Shown: piece after piece, positions 9,796 through 18,635 of the stretch
Position numbering within the stretch: position 1 is the stretch's first letter
Layout of the letters: every line of letters begins with the position of its first letter
Origin: CAZAQV01 sp964487255
GTDB lineage: Bacteria; Myxococcota_A; Polyangia; Polyangiales; CAZAQV01
Assembly: GCA_964487255.1 (NCBI GenBank)
Contig: CAZAQV010000037.1
Location: 1 to 54,793 of the forward strand
DNA: 54,793 nucleotides
Direction: 5' to 3'
Program-made: the position numbers and the translations under genes
The notes under the pieces: model-generated
The model's database searches: none
What the model was told of the DNA's origin: nothing
Seen by the model: only the letters and a program-made list of their open reading frames with translations

Positions 9796-9970
9796 GAAGG
9801 CTGGCAGGCGTGACTCGATTAGGAATCACTGTGCGAAGGGACGCTAACCGACCACCATATGGTCCGCAAGCCATTGTTTTGTGCCCTAACATTCATCTCT
9901 TAGCTATGCGAACCCCGATTGTGACATGTTCGTTCTTTCTCACGCAATTTTGCTGGGTTAGGGTGGTGCA

Positions 9971-11347
9971 GTGAGCGACAGAAGCAGCGCTCCGTGCGCA
10001 AGCCTTGGACAGCGGTATCGGCTGATGGGCCTGCTTAGTGTGTGGGGGGCGCTGATGCCGGGTTGCGGCGCGGACACGCTTGGGGAGACGGTTGAGCGAC
10101 CAGCCCAAACGGGGCCGGTCAGCACGCTCCGCTACGAGTTGCAGATTGATGATTCGTTCGACCGCGCAACAATGCGAGCGTGTAGTGATCGGCCGCGCAC
10201 GGACTGGGTTCCCGGCACACGAGATGGATTCGTCGAACTTGAGCGGGAGTCATTTCAGGAAGGCCGCGATTCATGTATCCGGCTTGTTCTGAGGCTTGCC
10301 GAGCAAGGGCCACGGGCCTACGCGCGTCGTCGGGGCGGCCTCAGTGTCTCCACGGCGGCGCTGCTTTACCGGCCGAGGGAGCTCCTTTCGAGCGTACGGG
10401 TCTCGATCCAACTTCATGTGCCGGAAGGGTACGACGTCCTTGCTCCGTGGCCGGGTAGCGGACCGCATTTTGAAACCGACATCACGGCCGTGCGGTTCGA
10501 CGGGATCCTATCGCTCTCACGCGAGGAGGCCATCGCATTCGAAGAGTCGGGAGTGAGAGTCCGGGCTCACACGTTCTCCCAGTCGTTTGAGCTCACGGAG
10601 TCGTGGCTTCGCAGTGGCATTCGCGCCATTCACCAGCTTTGGGGCGAGACACCCTTCGAGCGCGTCAATGTCGTTGTCATGCCAGTGCAGACCGATCGAG
10701 CTGTGCGCTTTGGTTTTGCCACCCGTGGTCCAATCGGCACGGTGCTCGTGATGCCCAATCAGGACGCCTCGCTCGCGCAGCTCAAGCGGGATTGGGTTCT
10801 TCCTCATGAACTCAGCCACCTACTTTTTCCGTTTATCAAAGAGGCATGGATGTCCGAAGGTTTGGCCACGTACTACCAGGAGGTTCTGCGGGCTCGGGCG
10901 GGGATAATCAACAAGGACGCCGCCTGGTCCAATCTCTCGTCCGGGTTCTCGCGTGGCCGAGCGTCGGGTCGGGGCGTTACCCTCAAAGAACTCAGCGGGT
11001 CGATACATGAGTATGGCGCGTATGTGCGGGTCTACTGGTCCGGTGCGGCCTTGGCTTTCTTGTTGGATCTTGAGCTGAGAAGACAGGGGTCATCGCTCGA
11101 CAGCGAGCTTCGCAAAGTCTTCACCGCGGAGCGATATGGAGAGTCGCTTCAAGCGTCTGAGGTCTTGGCTTGGCTCGATGAAGGCAAGGCACGCGGTGAG
11201 GCGCAGCGCTTGTGCAAGACCTGGCTTGCAAGAGAAGCCTTTCCACCAGCTCAAGCGTCGTTGCAGACCTTGCACCCTCGGCCGCGCACAGAGCGCAACC
11301 GAATGATTGCGCAGGCGATCATGACGAGGCCGAGCACTGCGCCGTAG
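9971..11347 (+). CDS. Lipoprotein zinc metallopeptidase (HExxH, gluzincin-like)
   Basis: A 458-residue protein with a probable lipoprotein signal (GLLSVWGALMPGC) from GTG 9971. The catalytic zinc motif HELSH begins at residue 279 and is followed by FIKEAWMSEGLATYYQE, where the Glu of SEGLATY is the expected third ligand, as in M1/M61-type gluzincins. The N-terminal half is beta-rich and may be a substrate or carbohydrate-type domain. It is likely anchored to the outer membrane and acts on periplasmic or external proteins. Its 3' end overlaps the convergent surface-protein gene by 97 bp. The exact peptidase family is not settled. Confidence 0.8.
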   Translation: MSDRSSAPCASLGQRYRLMGLLSVWGALMPGCGADTLGETVERPAQTGPVSTLRYELQIDDSFDRATMRACSDRPRTDWVPGTRDGFVELERESFQEGRDSCIRLVLRLAEQGPRAYARRRGGLSVSTAALLYRPRELLSSVRVSIQLHVPEGYDVLAPWPGSGPHFETDITAVRFDGILSLSREEAIAFEESGVRVRAHTFSQSFELTESWLRSGIRAIHQLWGETPFERVNVVVMPVQTDRAVRFGFATRGPIGTVLVMPNQDASLAQLKRDWVLPHELSHLLFPFIKEAWMSEGLATYYQEVLRARAGIINKDAAWSNLSSGFSRGRASGRGVTLKELSGSIHEYGAYVRVYWSGAALAFLLDLELRRQGSSLDSELRKVFTAERYGESLQASEVLAWLDEGKARGEAQRLCKTWLAREAFPPAQASLQTLHPRPRTERNRMIAQAIMTRPSTAP

Positions 11348-12894
11348 GGGTCACGCCGCGAGGTACAGCTCGAAGTGTTGGCGGGCTTTCGTGTGCCTGG
11401 ATCCTGCTGCAGCTTTTCGACGATGTCTTCGAGTTCGCACACCCCGTTGCTGCATGTGTAGCCGCGCGGACAGCGGACGCGTTGGCAGGCGGCTTCGCAG
11501 ACCCCGGCATGGCAGAGCAGGCCCTCTGCGCACTCGACGTCGAGGCAAAGACTTTGCTCGCAGCGCCCTTCGATACAGCTGTAGCCTGGCTCGCAATCTC
11601 CGGGCAGACAGCGTGCGATGCACGTACCGCGGCTGCAGACCTCGCAACTGCTATCGCAATGAATTTGCTCACACAGGTCTTGGCAGCGCCCCGCGATGCA
11701 TGATTGCGAGTCAGGGCAAAACACGCCTTGGCACGCGTCTACGCACTCGCCGTCTCGGCAGTACTGCCCTTCTTGGCAATCGGCGTTCTGGCAAGCGCGG
11801 GGCACGCAGAAAGTCCCGTCGCAGACCAAACCGGTGGGACACAGACCTTCCGTGCAGTAGGGGGCGCAGTTTCCGGCTATGCAGCCACCGTCCTCGCAGG
11901 GGTTCGTCTCGTCGAACGTGCCGTCGCAATCGTTGTCGAGCCCGTCGCAGATTTCATCGCTGGCTTGCATTCGTGCAACACACAGGATTCCGTCGTCTTC
12001 GCAAGACAGCGCGCCCTCCGAGCACACGCCTAGTCCTCCGGTATCGCACGAGCCACCCGCGCCCACGCAGCGCTGATCGTTGGAAAGCTCGCCACGGATT
12101 GAGAAGCGGTGCACGCCGGGTTCGTCGCCGCTCTCACACGCTGCTCTGGCGATCCTGTCTGTACGGGAATCGTCTAGTTCTTGGTAAGCGGCATCGCCGC
12201 CACCAAACCCAACTTGTGCGTGAACGCTCTGCCCGTCCGACTTGCTTGCATCGCCAGTCGTAAAGTCGCATTGCGCGTGCCGGAAGGTGATATCGAAATC
12301 ACCGGCGGCCAGACAACCCGCGCTTTCGATCACCAGCTGGACGCTCACTCGCGCACCTGGATCACACTGGTAGCGTCCCATGCGGTACCAAGTGACGACC
12401 ACACGGCCAGGTTCAAGGTGCCACCAGACCGTGTTGTCCTCAGCGTGTTCAGGCAGGCAAGGTGCCGCCTGACCCGGGTCATTTTCCGCGCTACAGCCGG
12501 TCGGGCGCGAGTCGAAGTCGGCCCAGTAGGCGGCGATCACTGGCGTCGAAAGGCTTTCGAAGGGCGTTGGCGTAAAGTCCTCGAGCGGCTGGCCGAAGCT
12601 CACATTGCCATTGTTGTTCACGTAGAGGATTGAAACTCGACCTTCGCCCCAGCGTAGCCCCCCGGGAAAAGCCTCTCCAAGGTCGATCGCATCACTTGAA
12701 GCGTCGTCGTTCGCCCCCAAACACGTCACGCCGAAACCCAGTGGTCCGCCAAACGAATCGAGGAGTGGCGCTTGTGCGGTTACCTGTTCGGGGCGTAGAC
12801 AGCACAACAGAACCACAAAAAGAAACGGCCTTCCGAACGCTGCTCGCGAGGAAGGCCGCTCTTGATGAGCCAGCAATGCTGGTAGGAGAATCAC
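11251..12894 (-). CDS. Cys-rich surface protein: NIDO-like domain, EGF-like Cys repeats, MYXO-CTERM-like tail
   Basis: A 547-residue exported protein from GTG 12894, whose start overlaps the previous stop (GTGA). Signal peptide: PFLFVVLLCCL to TAQA. Residues of about 60-270 resemble a nidogen-like domain (VIAAYWADFDSRP, NTVWWHLEPGRVVVTWYRMG, VQLVIE, QVGFGGGD). The motif EICDGLDNDCDGTFDE is the putative metal-binding repeat common in myxobacterial proteins. About 150 residues of closely spaced Cys follow (CQNADCQEGQYC, CPDSQSC and so on), EGF/TIL-like. The C-terminus has SSCTSRRDP, a hydrophobic segment (AVLGLVMIACAII) and a basic end, resembling a MYXO-CTERM sorting tail. It is probably a surface-anchored adhesive or matrix protein. 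It is the third gene of a tight operon starting at 14050. Confidence 0.8.
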   Translation of the reverse strand: MILLPALLAHQERPSSRAAFGRPFLFVVLLCCLRPEQVTAQAPLLDSFGGPLGFGVTCLGANDDASSDAIDLGEAFPGGLRWGEGRVSILYVNNNGNVSFGQPLEDFTPTPFESLSTPVIAAYWADFDSRPTGCSAENDPGQAAPCLPEHAEDNTVWWHLEPGRVVVTWYRMGRYQCDPGARVSVQLVIESAGCLAAGDFDITFRHAQCDFTTGDASKSDGQSVHAQVGFGGGDAAYQELDDSRTDRIARAACESGDEPGVHRFSIRGELSNDQRCVGAGGSCDTGGLGVCSEGALSCEDDGILCVARMQASDEICDGLDNDCDGTFDETNPCEDGGCIAGNCAPYCTEGLCPTGLVCDGTFCVPRACQNADCQEGQYCRDGECVDACQGVFCPDSQSCIAGRCQDLCEQIHCDSSCEVCSRGTCIARCLPGDCEPGYSCIEGRCEQSLCLDVECAEGLLCHAGVCEAACQRVRCPRGYTCSNGVCELEDIVEKLQQDPGTRKPANTSSCTSRRDPYGAVLGLVMIACAIIRLRSVRGRGCKVCNDA

Positions 12895-13163
12895 GATTCG
12901 GATTCTAGCTCCTTCTCGATAGCTGCAAGCTCTTCTTTGTAGTTTTCTTCGGTGACGGACTCTTCCATCTCGGCTTGGTAGTCAGCTGGGATGGGCATTG
13001 CGTTCTCGTCGATGGCTTCTTCGGCAGGAGCTTCGGCAACAACCTCGCTTTCAATCTCTACTTCGGGCTCGGGAGGTGGTTCTTCGGCCTTGTTGCCACA
13101 ACCAAGGGCAAGGGCGAAGACAGCGGGTACAAATAGCGGTTTCATGGATCTAAAGCTTTTCAT
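12891..13163 (-). CDS. Small acidic lipoprotein
   Basis: A 90-residue predicted lipoprotein. The signal FVPAVFALALGC places the lipid Cys near residue 22; ATG 13145 is an alternative start. The mature part is acidic and Pro/Glu-rich (EEPPPEPEVEIESEVV), then helical and charged to the end (EELAAIEKELESES). It lies 2 bp after the Ala/Lys-rich protein gene and overlaps the start of the Cys-rich surface protein, so the three are co-translated. No family is recognised. Its style recalls the acidic lipoprotein peptides at 8909-9745, but there is no repeat or shared motif. Confidence 0.75.
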   Translation of the reverse strand: MKSFRSMKPLFVPAVFALALGCGNKAEEPPPEPEVEIESEVVAEAPAEEAIDENAMPIPADYQAEMEESVTEENYKEELAAIEKELESES

Positions 13164-13165
13164 GG

Positions 13166-14050
13166 TTAGTTCCCTTCGGCTTTCTTAACGGCGGAGTTTT
13201 CGTTGGCATTGGCTTTGGCCTTTTCATTGGCGTTGACCGCGCCCTTGGCTTTGACGTCTGCAGCGACGTTCGCCTCGCCCTCAACGTCCGCTTTGCCTTC
13301 CACGAGGCGCGCAAGCTTCGCGTCATGACGAGCGTTCTCCTTTTCGATGAGTGCGTCCGCTTTGGCCACGAGCTTCGCTTGCTTCTTGCCTTCAGCCAGG
13401 AAACGGATGCGCTGGAGTTTTGCGATACGTTGCGCATTGACTTTGAACTCGGCATGAAATGTCGGTGCCAACATTTTGGGGCGGTCGACGGTGATCTTGG
13501 CTTGGTGCTTCGCCTTGAACGCGGCCCAATGTGCAGCGCGGCGTTCCGCGCGTACGCGTAGCTTCTCTTCGGCTGAAAGTTTTGCGTACCCTTCGCCGTA
13601 TAACTTCATGCTGACATCTGGAGGCGGGACCTTGAACGAAGCCGTCGCGTTTGTTTTAGCGTTCAGGGGTTGGCGCCCATATGCTCTCGCCGCCGCTGCC
13701 CTCGCAGCAGCAGCAGCCTGGGACGCTTTTGCTTCCGCACTCAGATTCTTTTTCGCCTTTACGTTCGCGTTGAGGCCTGCCCGGATGTTGGCGGTCGGGG
13801 CATGAAGTGGCGCTTTGATTTTTGCGCGCAGGTTGGCCGCTTTGTTGCCCTGCGCCTGTGCTTTTGCCTTTGCCTGTGCTGCAGCCTTCTTTTGGGCTTC
13901 AAGCTTTGCTTTTGCAGCGCTGGCGCCACTGACGTCAACTTTCGCTTTTGCTTCAAGCTTGCCGCTTGCGCTTAGTTGAGCTTCAGCGTTCGCCGCGACA
14001 CCACAGGTGAGCAGCGTACCGAGCACGATGGGGAGAGTTTGTTTGATCAT
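13166..14050 (-). CDS. Secreted Ala/Lys/Asn-rich low-complexity protein
   Basis: A 294-residue exported protein. The ATG at 14050 is preceded by a perfect GGAGG. Signal peptide MIKQTLPIVLGTLLTCG with cleavage near ANA-EAQ. The mature protein is extremely Ala- and Lys-rich, with repeated AKAK/AKANA-type words, especially at residues 30-110 and in the last 45 residues (KANANEN). A more ordinary central part contains SMKLYGEGYAKLSAEEKLRVRAERRAAHW and several long helices. It is strongly basic, so it may bind polyanions such as nucleic acid, acidic polysaccharide or the acidic lipoprotein encoded next to it; this is inference. It is the first gene of the operon ending at 11251. Confidence 0.75.
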   Translation of the reverse strand: MIKQTLPIVLGTLLTCGVAANAEAQLSASGKLEAKAKVDVSGASAAKAKLEAQKKAAAQAKAKAQAQGNKAANLRAKIKAPLHAPTANIRAGLNANVKAKKNLSAEAKASQAAAAARAAAARAYGRQPLNAKTNATASFKVPPPDVSMKLYGEGYAKLSAEEKLRVRAERRAAHWAAFKAKHQAKITVDRPKMLAPTFHAEFKVNAQRIAKLQRIRFLAEGKKQAKLVAKADALIEKENARHDAKLARLVEGKADVEGEANVAADVKAKGAVNANEKAKANANENSAVKKAEGN

Positions 14051-14160
14051 GATTCCTCCGGTCCAATCCGCGACCAAAGCGCGGGGCGAAAGCATAACCC
14101 GAGTCGTGGCCGCAGTTCCAAGCCCGGGTAAATCGCGCACGAATACGGGAGGTTGAGTAG

Positions 14161-14961
14161 TTATCGGGGGGCGCTGCCAGCCAAACGCATGTGCGCGGAT
14201 GGACTCGCGTGACGTACAGCGATGAGCTCAGCAACGATCGCAATGGCGATCTCCTCGGGTGTTTCAGCGCCGACGGAGAGTCCAACGGGGGCATAAAAGC
14301 GCTCGCGATCCAGAGTGACTCCGCGTGCCTCTAGGCGCTCCACGATTTTGAGAACCTTGCGCTTGCTGCCGATCAATCCGAAGTAGCGATGCGGTTGGCT
14401 CGCGAAACATCGAACCGCCTCCTCGTCCAAGCGATGGTCGTGTGTGAGCGCCAGCAGGTAGTCTTCCTGCGAGGCGTCTACTTCGCGTATCGCTTCGCTA
14501 GGCTCGAGCAGGATGCGCTCGCAGTTTGGAAAGCGTGTCTCGGAGTTGAGCTCTTCGCGGTCGTCCACGACGACGACCCGAAACCCAGCCTGGTTCGCGA
14601 ACTGGGCAGTCGGTCGGGCGACATGCCCCGCACCGAAGATAACGAGCCGCTCGCTGCGCACGAGGTTCTCCATCAGAAACACCATACTGCCGCCGCAGCA
14701 CATTCCAAGGTCTTTGGTGAGGTCGACCGTGATGCAGGTGGGGGATGAAGGCTCGATGCAGCGTTGTTGCAGCATCTGTACAATGTGATGCTCGACCGCG
14801 CCCCCTCCGATTGTGCCCGATAGGATTCCCTGCGCTTGGACCAGGATGCGCGCGCCGAGGACCTGTGGAACAGAGCCTCGAAGCCCAACCAGGGTGGCCA
14901 TCGCAGTGGGCTGTCCCGACGCGAAGGCGGCCGCGAGCGCTTCAGCAAGCTCGGCTTTCAT
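14161..14961 (-). CDS. XdhC/CoxI family protein
   Basis: A 266-residue XdhC-like protein. The N-terminal XdhC/CoxI domain shows LRGSVPQVLGARILV and GTIGGGAVEHHIVQ. The C-terminal Rossmann-like domain shows LVIFGAGHVARPTAQFA and a LALTHDHRLDEEAV block. Family members handle molybdenum cofactor, sulphurating and inserting it into xanthine dehydrogenase-type enzymes. The start at ATG 14961 overlaps the ttcA stop as ATGA, which decides it over the longer frame. No molybdoenzyme subunit is encoded nearby, so the client is unknown. Pairing with ttcA hints at shared sulphur chemistry. Confidence 0.9.
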   Translation of the reverse strand: MKAELAEALAAAFASGQPTAMATLVGLRGSVPQVLGARILVQAQGILSGTIGGGAVEHHIVQMLQQRCIEPSSPTCITVDLTKDLGMCCGGSMVFLMENLVRSERLVIFGAGHVARPTAQFANQAGFRVVVVDDREELNSETRFPNCERILLEPSEAIREVDASQEDYLLALTHDHRLDEEAVRCFASQPHRYFGLIGSKRKVLKIVERLEARGVTLDRERFYAPVGLSVGAETPEEIAIAIVAELIAVRHASPSAHMRLAGSAPR

Positions 14962-15794
14962 ACGATGAGGGGCAGGTGGCGGAAAGGAGCGGGGAGTGGT
15001 GAAGAGATGTCCTCGTCTGAGGTTGCCACGTCCTCGCTGCTTTGAAGTTGCCGATCGAACACGTGCGTCACTTTGATGTGTGAGAGGCTTGCGAGCATGC
15101 TCTGCCGCAAGTGTGGAATCTCGCGTTCCAACTCGTTCAGAAGTGCCTTGATCCGCTGCCTTCGCAGACCATCTTGCGAACCACAGAGATTGCACGGGAG
15201 GATGGGAAAGGCCTGTTCGGCCGCAAAGGCTGCAACGTCGGCTTCGTGGCAGTAGATGAGCGGTCGAATCACAGGCACGCGCCCATCGCGCGCGATCAGT
15301 TTGGGCGGCATGGCGGCGATGGATCCCGCAAAAAACTGGTTGAGGAGGAGCGTTTCGATCGCATCATCGGCGTGATGGCCCAGCGCGATTTTCGTGCAAC
15401 CGAGGCGCTGCGCAGCGGTGTACAAGATGCCTCGCCGTAACCGTGAACACATTGAGCAGTACGCCTTACCCTCAGCGGTCTTGTCCTTGACCACCGAGTA
15501 GGTGTCCTCGCGTAAGATTTCGTATTCGACCCCGGAGGCCTGGAGCCACTTTTCTAGCGGCTTTCCGTCGTAGCCGGGTTGCATTTGGTCGAGGTGGATG
15601 GCGATGAGCTCGAAGTCGATGGGCAAGCGACGCTGTAGGTCTTGGAGTAAGACGAGCAGGGTGTAGCTGTCTTTGCCGCCGCTCAAACATACCATCACGC
15701 GGTCTCCGGCTTCGATGAGGTCGAAGTCTCCGACCGCCCGGCCGACGTTCCGCCCGAGCTGGTGGCGTCGCTTCTCGCTTTCGCACTTGGCCAT
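14958..15794 (-). CDS. ttcA: tRNA 2-thiocytidine(32) synthetase TtcA
   Basis: A 278-residue PP-loop ATPase that thiolates cytidine 32 of certain tRNAs. The ATP-pyrophosphatase motif SGGKDS lies near residue 38-43, followed by TLLVLLQDLQRR. The iron-sulphur Cys are in CSMCSRLRRG and CNLCGSQ. The adenylate-binding GHHADDAIETLLLNQFF motif is intact. I prefer ATG 15794, which has AAGGG upstream; GTG 15812 would add six residues. Its stop overlaps the XdhC-like start. It is divergent from the envelope gene at 15869. Confidence 0.95.
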   Translation of the reverse strand: MAKCESEKRRHQLGRNVGRAVGDFDLIEAGDRVMVCLSGGKDSYTLLVLLQDLQRRLPIDFELIAIHLDQMQPGYDGKPLEKWLQASGVEYEILREDTYSVVKDKTAEGKAYCSMCSRLRRGILYTAAQRLGCTKIALGHHADDAIETLLLNQFFAGSIAAMPPKLIARDGRVPVIRPLIYCHEADVAAFAAEQAFPILPCNLCGSQDGLRRQRIKALLNELEREIPHLRQSMLASLSHIKVTHVFDRQLQSSEDVATSDEDISSPLPAPFRHLPLIV

Positions 15795-15833
15795 AGCACC
15801 CTTGTGTACCACGAACCCAAACCATCGGTAGGG

Positions 15834-15862
15834 TTGCGACGCGAGAACGCTTTTGGGATAAA
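15834..15862 (+). promoter_or_regulatory. Possible promoter giving a near-leaderless mRNA
   Basis: TTGCGA (15834-15839) and GATAAA (15857-15862) are 17 bp apart. The expected transcription start would fall at or next to the ATG at 15869, and no clear Shine-Dalgarno precedes that ATG. Confidence 0.3.
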
Positions 15863-15868
15863 CACTCC

Positions 15869-17071
15869 ATGCATTGCCGGATTGGCTTGGCTCTAATTAC
15901 GCTCGTTGTTTGCCTGCCCGTCACGGTGAGCGCTCAAGTCGATATCGAACGTCTCACACCGGCGTTCGGTCCCGAGGGCGGTTTCGCAGTGCAGGGAACC
16001 GCGACGCCCGGCCCGATGCTCTATTCGATGGGGCTGTGGACGTCGTGGTCGCTTGAGCCGCTGGTCGTAAAGCCCCCCGAAACAGCGCTCGTCCAGCACC
16101 GCATAACCTCCCACTTTCGTACCGAGGTGGGTGTTGGGGGCGTCATGGCGGTCGGCTTCGATTTTCCGTTCACGCTCTACCAGGATGTCAACGACCCGGT
16201 GGCGCGGGCCACGATCGGCAACCTACGGGGTGGGGGCGTTGGTAGTCCCGCACTCTCGTTTCGTTATCGACTCGTGGGAGAGGAGGCGTCCGATCGCAGT
16301 CTTCGGCGCGAAGGCTTCGGCGTGGGGGCCCAAGGCATGCTTACCCTGCCGGCGGGTGATTCGGACGCTCTTGTCTCCGAATCTGGGGTTACTTCGCTGG
16401 TGCGCGTTGGAACGGACTTTCGCATCTTCGATTGGGGCATTGGTGCTCAGCTCGGGTGGAAACATCGCTTTGAGCCCGCGCGTGTCTTAGGCGTACGCAT
16501 GCGTGACGAACTAGCCCTCGACCTCGCAATACGCTTCCCTTTGGCATTCGTGCGCGGACTCACAGGAATTGCTGAGCTTCGCATGGCGACCGATGCGGGC
16601 CGACCTTTTTTTGATGCGGAGACGACTGCGGTCGAGGGTGACCTTGGGGCACGCATTGCGATCGGTACGGTGTACGTGAACCTAGGGGTGGGCACAGGCT
16701 TCACGTCAGGAGTCGGCATGCCAAGCCTGCGGGTGTTCGGAGGGCTGCAGTGGGTGCCGAGATCGGACGATACGGACGGCGACGGCATTCCCGATGCTGA
16801 CGACGAGTGTACCTACGACCCTGAAGATCCCGATGGTTTCGAGGATGAAGATGGATGCGCCGATCTCGACAACGATGGCGATATGGTGATGGATCAGGAC
16901 GATCGTTGTCCGGACGAAGCCGCCGAGGAATTCAAAGACGAAGACGAAGATGGCTGCACCGATGCCTTCGACGATCGAGACAAGGACGGCATGGAGGATC
17001 GCTACGATGCCTGTCCAAATCGCAAGGAAGATCTCGACGGAGACGGCGATGACGATGGCTGCCCCGAATAG
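15869..17071 (+). CDS. Outer-membrane-type protein with thrombospondin type 3 repeats
   Basis: A 400-residue exported protein. Signal peptide MHCRIGLALITLVVCLPVTVSAQ. Residues of about 25-295 alternate in beta-barrel style (HRITSHFRTEVGVGG, GGLQWVPRS). Residues of about 298-400 are calcium-binding thrombospondin type 3 repeats (DTDGDGIPDADDEC, DLDNDGDMVMDQDDRC, DKDGMEDRYDAC). In related proteins such repeats usually lead into an OmpA peptidoglycan-binding domain. Here the protein ends at DGDDDGCPE with no OmpA domain, a notable shortening. It is probably a porin-like or structural outer-membrane protein. Confidence 0.8.
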   Translation: MHCRIGLALITLVVCLPVTVSAQVDIERLTPAFGPEGGFAVQGTATPGPMLYSMGLWTSWSLEPLVVKPPETALVQHRITSHFRTEVGVGGVMAVGFDFPFTLYQDVNDPVARATIGNLRGGGVGSPALSFRYRLVGEEASDRSLRREGFGVGAQGMLTLPAGDSDALVSESGVTSLVRVGTDFRIFDWGIGAQLGWKHRFEPARVLGVRMRDELALDLAIRFPLAFVRGLTGIAELRMATDAGRPFFDAETTAVEGDLGARIAIGTVYVNLGVGTGFTSGVGMPSLRVFGGLQWVPRSDDTDGDGIPDADDECTYDPEDPDGFEDEDGCADLDNDGDMVMDQDDRCPDEAAEEFKDEDEDGCTDAFDDRDKDGMEDRYDACPNRKEDLDGDGDDDGCPE

Positions 17072-17187
17072 CAGCTACACAATAAAAATACGGTTTTCGT
17101 GAACACATGTGTGGTGCTGTGAGGGTCATCGACCCGCCGTTGTGCAGATTTCGTTCACTCTGAGAGCCCTTCGGTTAGACTTAAGAA

Positions 17188-17985
17188 GTGCGGGGCATCA
17201 CCCTAGTAGCGATTTTGATACCTCTGCTTCACCTCGGAGCGGGGCATGCGGAAGCGGCGGCACACGACCGCGCAGCGCGCGTGCTGCAGCACAGCACCAG
17301 CTTTCGTGCACGGGTGCAGGCAGCCTTCGCCATCGGCAGCATCGAGGACTCCGGGACGGAGTCGGCCCGCCAGAAGCTGCTGATTCTCGCGCTTCGGGAT
17401 GGTCATCCGGCGGTGCGCGCCGCGGCAGCGGCCAGCCTTGCCAAAATCGGTGACAGTTCGAGCATCGACGCGCTTCGTCGCTTGCGCACTGATCACAACA
17501 GCGCCGTTCGCTCGCAGAGCGCAGAGGCGGTTCGCAAGATCAACGTTCGCATCGCCGCCCAGGCGCCTAAGGTGCAGGCCAAGCAGCTCGAGCGCCGCTT
17601 GCACAAGAGTGGGCCTGAAGTGGGGCATGTCGATGCACGCATCGCGAAAAACCCCGGTGCGGTCGCGGAACTTCTGCGTTCTATCCTTGAGGAAGAACTC
17701 GCATCCCGTCGCGATCTGCGCCGCGCCAAGGAAATCCAGATCAACGCTCGAGTGGTGCGTCTAGACTTCCGCCGCAATGCCTCCGGCACGCATCTTTACA
17801 GCGTGCTCTCGCTCGTGCTCGTCGACCGAGACAACCAGAACATGCTGGGTACAGCAACCTCTCGCGTTCAGGTGCGAGGCTCCCGCAATCTCAGGGACCG
17901 CGCGGGGCTTCTGCGTGAGACGCTGCGAGAGGCTTCTCGCGCCGCGCTCAGCGACCTCTCTGGCGTAAAACTCGCTCTGCGATAA
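17188..17985 (+). CDS. Exported HEAT-repeat protein
   Basis: A 265-residue protein from GTG 17188 with a signal-like N-terminus (ITLVAILIPLLHLGAGHAEAA). Residues of about 30-120 form HEAT/PBS-lyase-type helical repeats (VRAAAAASLAKIGDSSSIDALRRL, VRSQSAEAVRKIN). The C-terminal half is a mixed domain (HLYSVLSLVLVDRDNQNMLGTATSRVQV, then LRDRAGLLRETLREASRAALSDL) that looks like a regular repeat-free fold. It is a protein-interaction scaffold, probably periplasmic. Its stop is 1 bp from the next start, so it is co-expressed with the lipoprotein and the coiled-coil gene. Confidence 0.75.
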   Translation: MRGITLVAILIPLLHLGAGHAEAAAHDRAARVLQHSTSFRARVQAAFAIGSIEDSGTESARQKLLILALRDGHPAVRAAAAASLAKIGDSSSIDALRRLRTDHNSAVRSQSAEAVRKINVRIAAQAPKVQAKQLERRLHKSGPEVGHVDARIAKNPGAVAELLRSILEEELASRRDLRRAKEIQINARVVRLDFRRNASGTHLYSVLSLVLVDRDNQNMLGTATSRVQVRGSRNLRDRAGLLRETLREASRAALSDLSGVKLALR

Positions 17986-17986
17986 G

Positions 17987-18625
17987 ATGCAGCCCATGAA
18001 GTTGGGCTTGGTCTTGTCGGTTACCATGATCTGTGTGGTGCCAGGGTGCACCCCACAGGGTGATCCAGGCATCGCTCGCGAGGGGTTTGAGGACGACTTC
18101 GATCGCGACCAGCTCGGCAAGCACTGGAAGAATACCGGCGGTCCTTACCGCATCGAGAACGGCACTCTCCGCGTGCGCGGCGCCAAGAATCGGCCTCTTT
18201 GGCTTCGCCGTACGTTACCGCGTGACGTCCGAATTTCATTCGACGTGAAGAGCAACTCCCCGGAGGGTGATATCAAAGTCGAACTTTACGGTGACGGTGC
18301 ATCGAAGGCGACGCAGGATAGCTACACTGCCACCTCGTACGTGGTGATCTTTGGTGGTTGGGGAAATAGCAAGAACATCATCGCCAGGCTGGATGAGCAT
18401 GGGAAGGAGCTCGCGGAAGGCCCTCCCAAGAAGGTTGTCCCGGGAAAAACATACAAGTTTGTGATCGAACGCCAAGGGAGCCGCGTCAAAGCGACTGTCG
18501 ATGGCGAACTCCTCGTCGACTACGATGACCCCAATCCTCTTTGGGGGCGCGGGCACGATCACTTCGCGTTCAACAACTGGGAGAGCGACTTGACGTTCGA
18601 CAATCTCGTGATCAAACCCCTGTAA
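17987..18625 (+). CDS. Lipoprotein with concanavalin-like (DUF1080/LamG-type) domain
   Basis: A 212-residue predicted lipoprotein: signal LGLVLSVTMICVVPGC. The mature part looks like a jelly-roll carbohydrate-binding fold of the DUF1080/LamG group (FEDDFDRDQLGKHWKNTGGPYRIENGTL, VRISFDVKSN, YKFVIERQGSRVKATVDGELLVDYDD, FDNLVIKPL). Such domains bind or hydrolyse glycans. No catalytic signature is identified. It is co-transcribed with the HEAT-repeat protein (1-bp gap) and precedes the MXAN_5187-like gene by 10 bp. Confidence 0.75.
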   Translation: MQPMKLGLVLSVTMICVVPGCTPQGDPGIAREGFEDDFDRDQLGKHWKNTGGPYRIENGTLRVRGAKNRPLWLRRTLPRDVRISFDVKSNSPEGDIKVELYGDGASKATQDSYTATSYVVIFGGWGNSKNIIARLDEHGKELAEGPPKKVVPGKTYKFVIERQGSRVKATVDGELLVDYDDPNPLWGRGHDHFAFNNWESDLTFDNLVIKPL

Positions 18626-18635
18626 TAGAGTTCGC

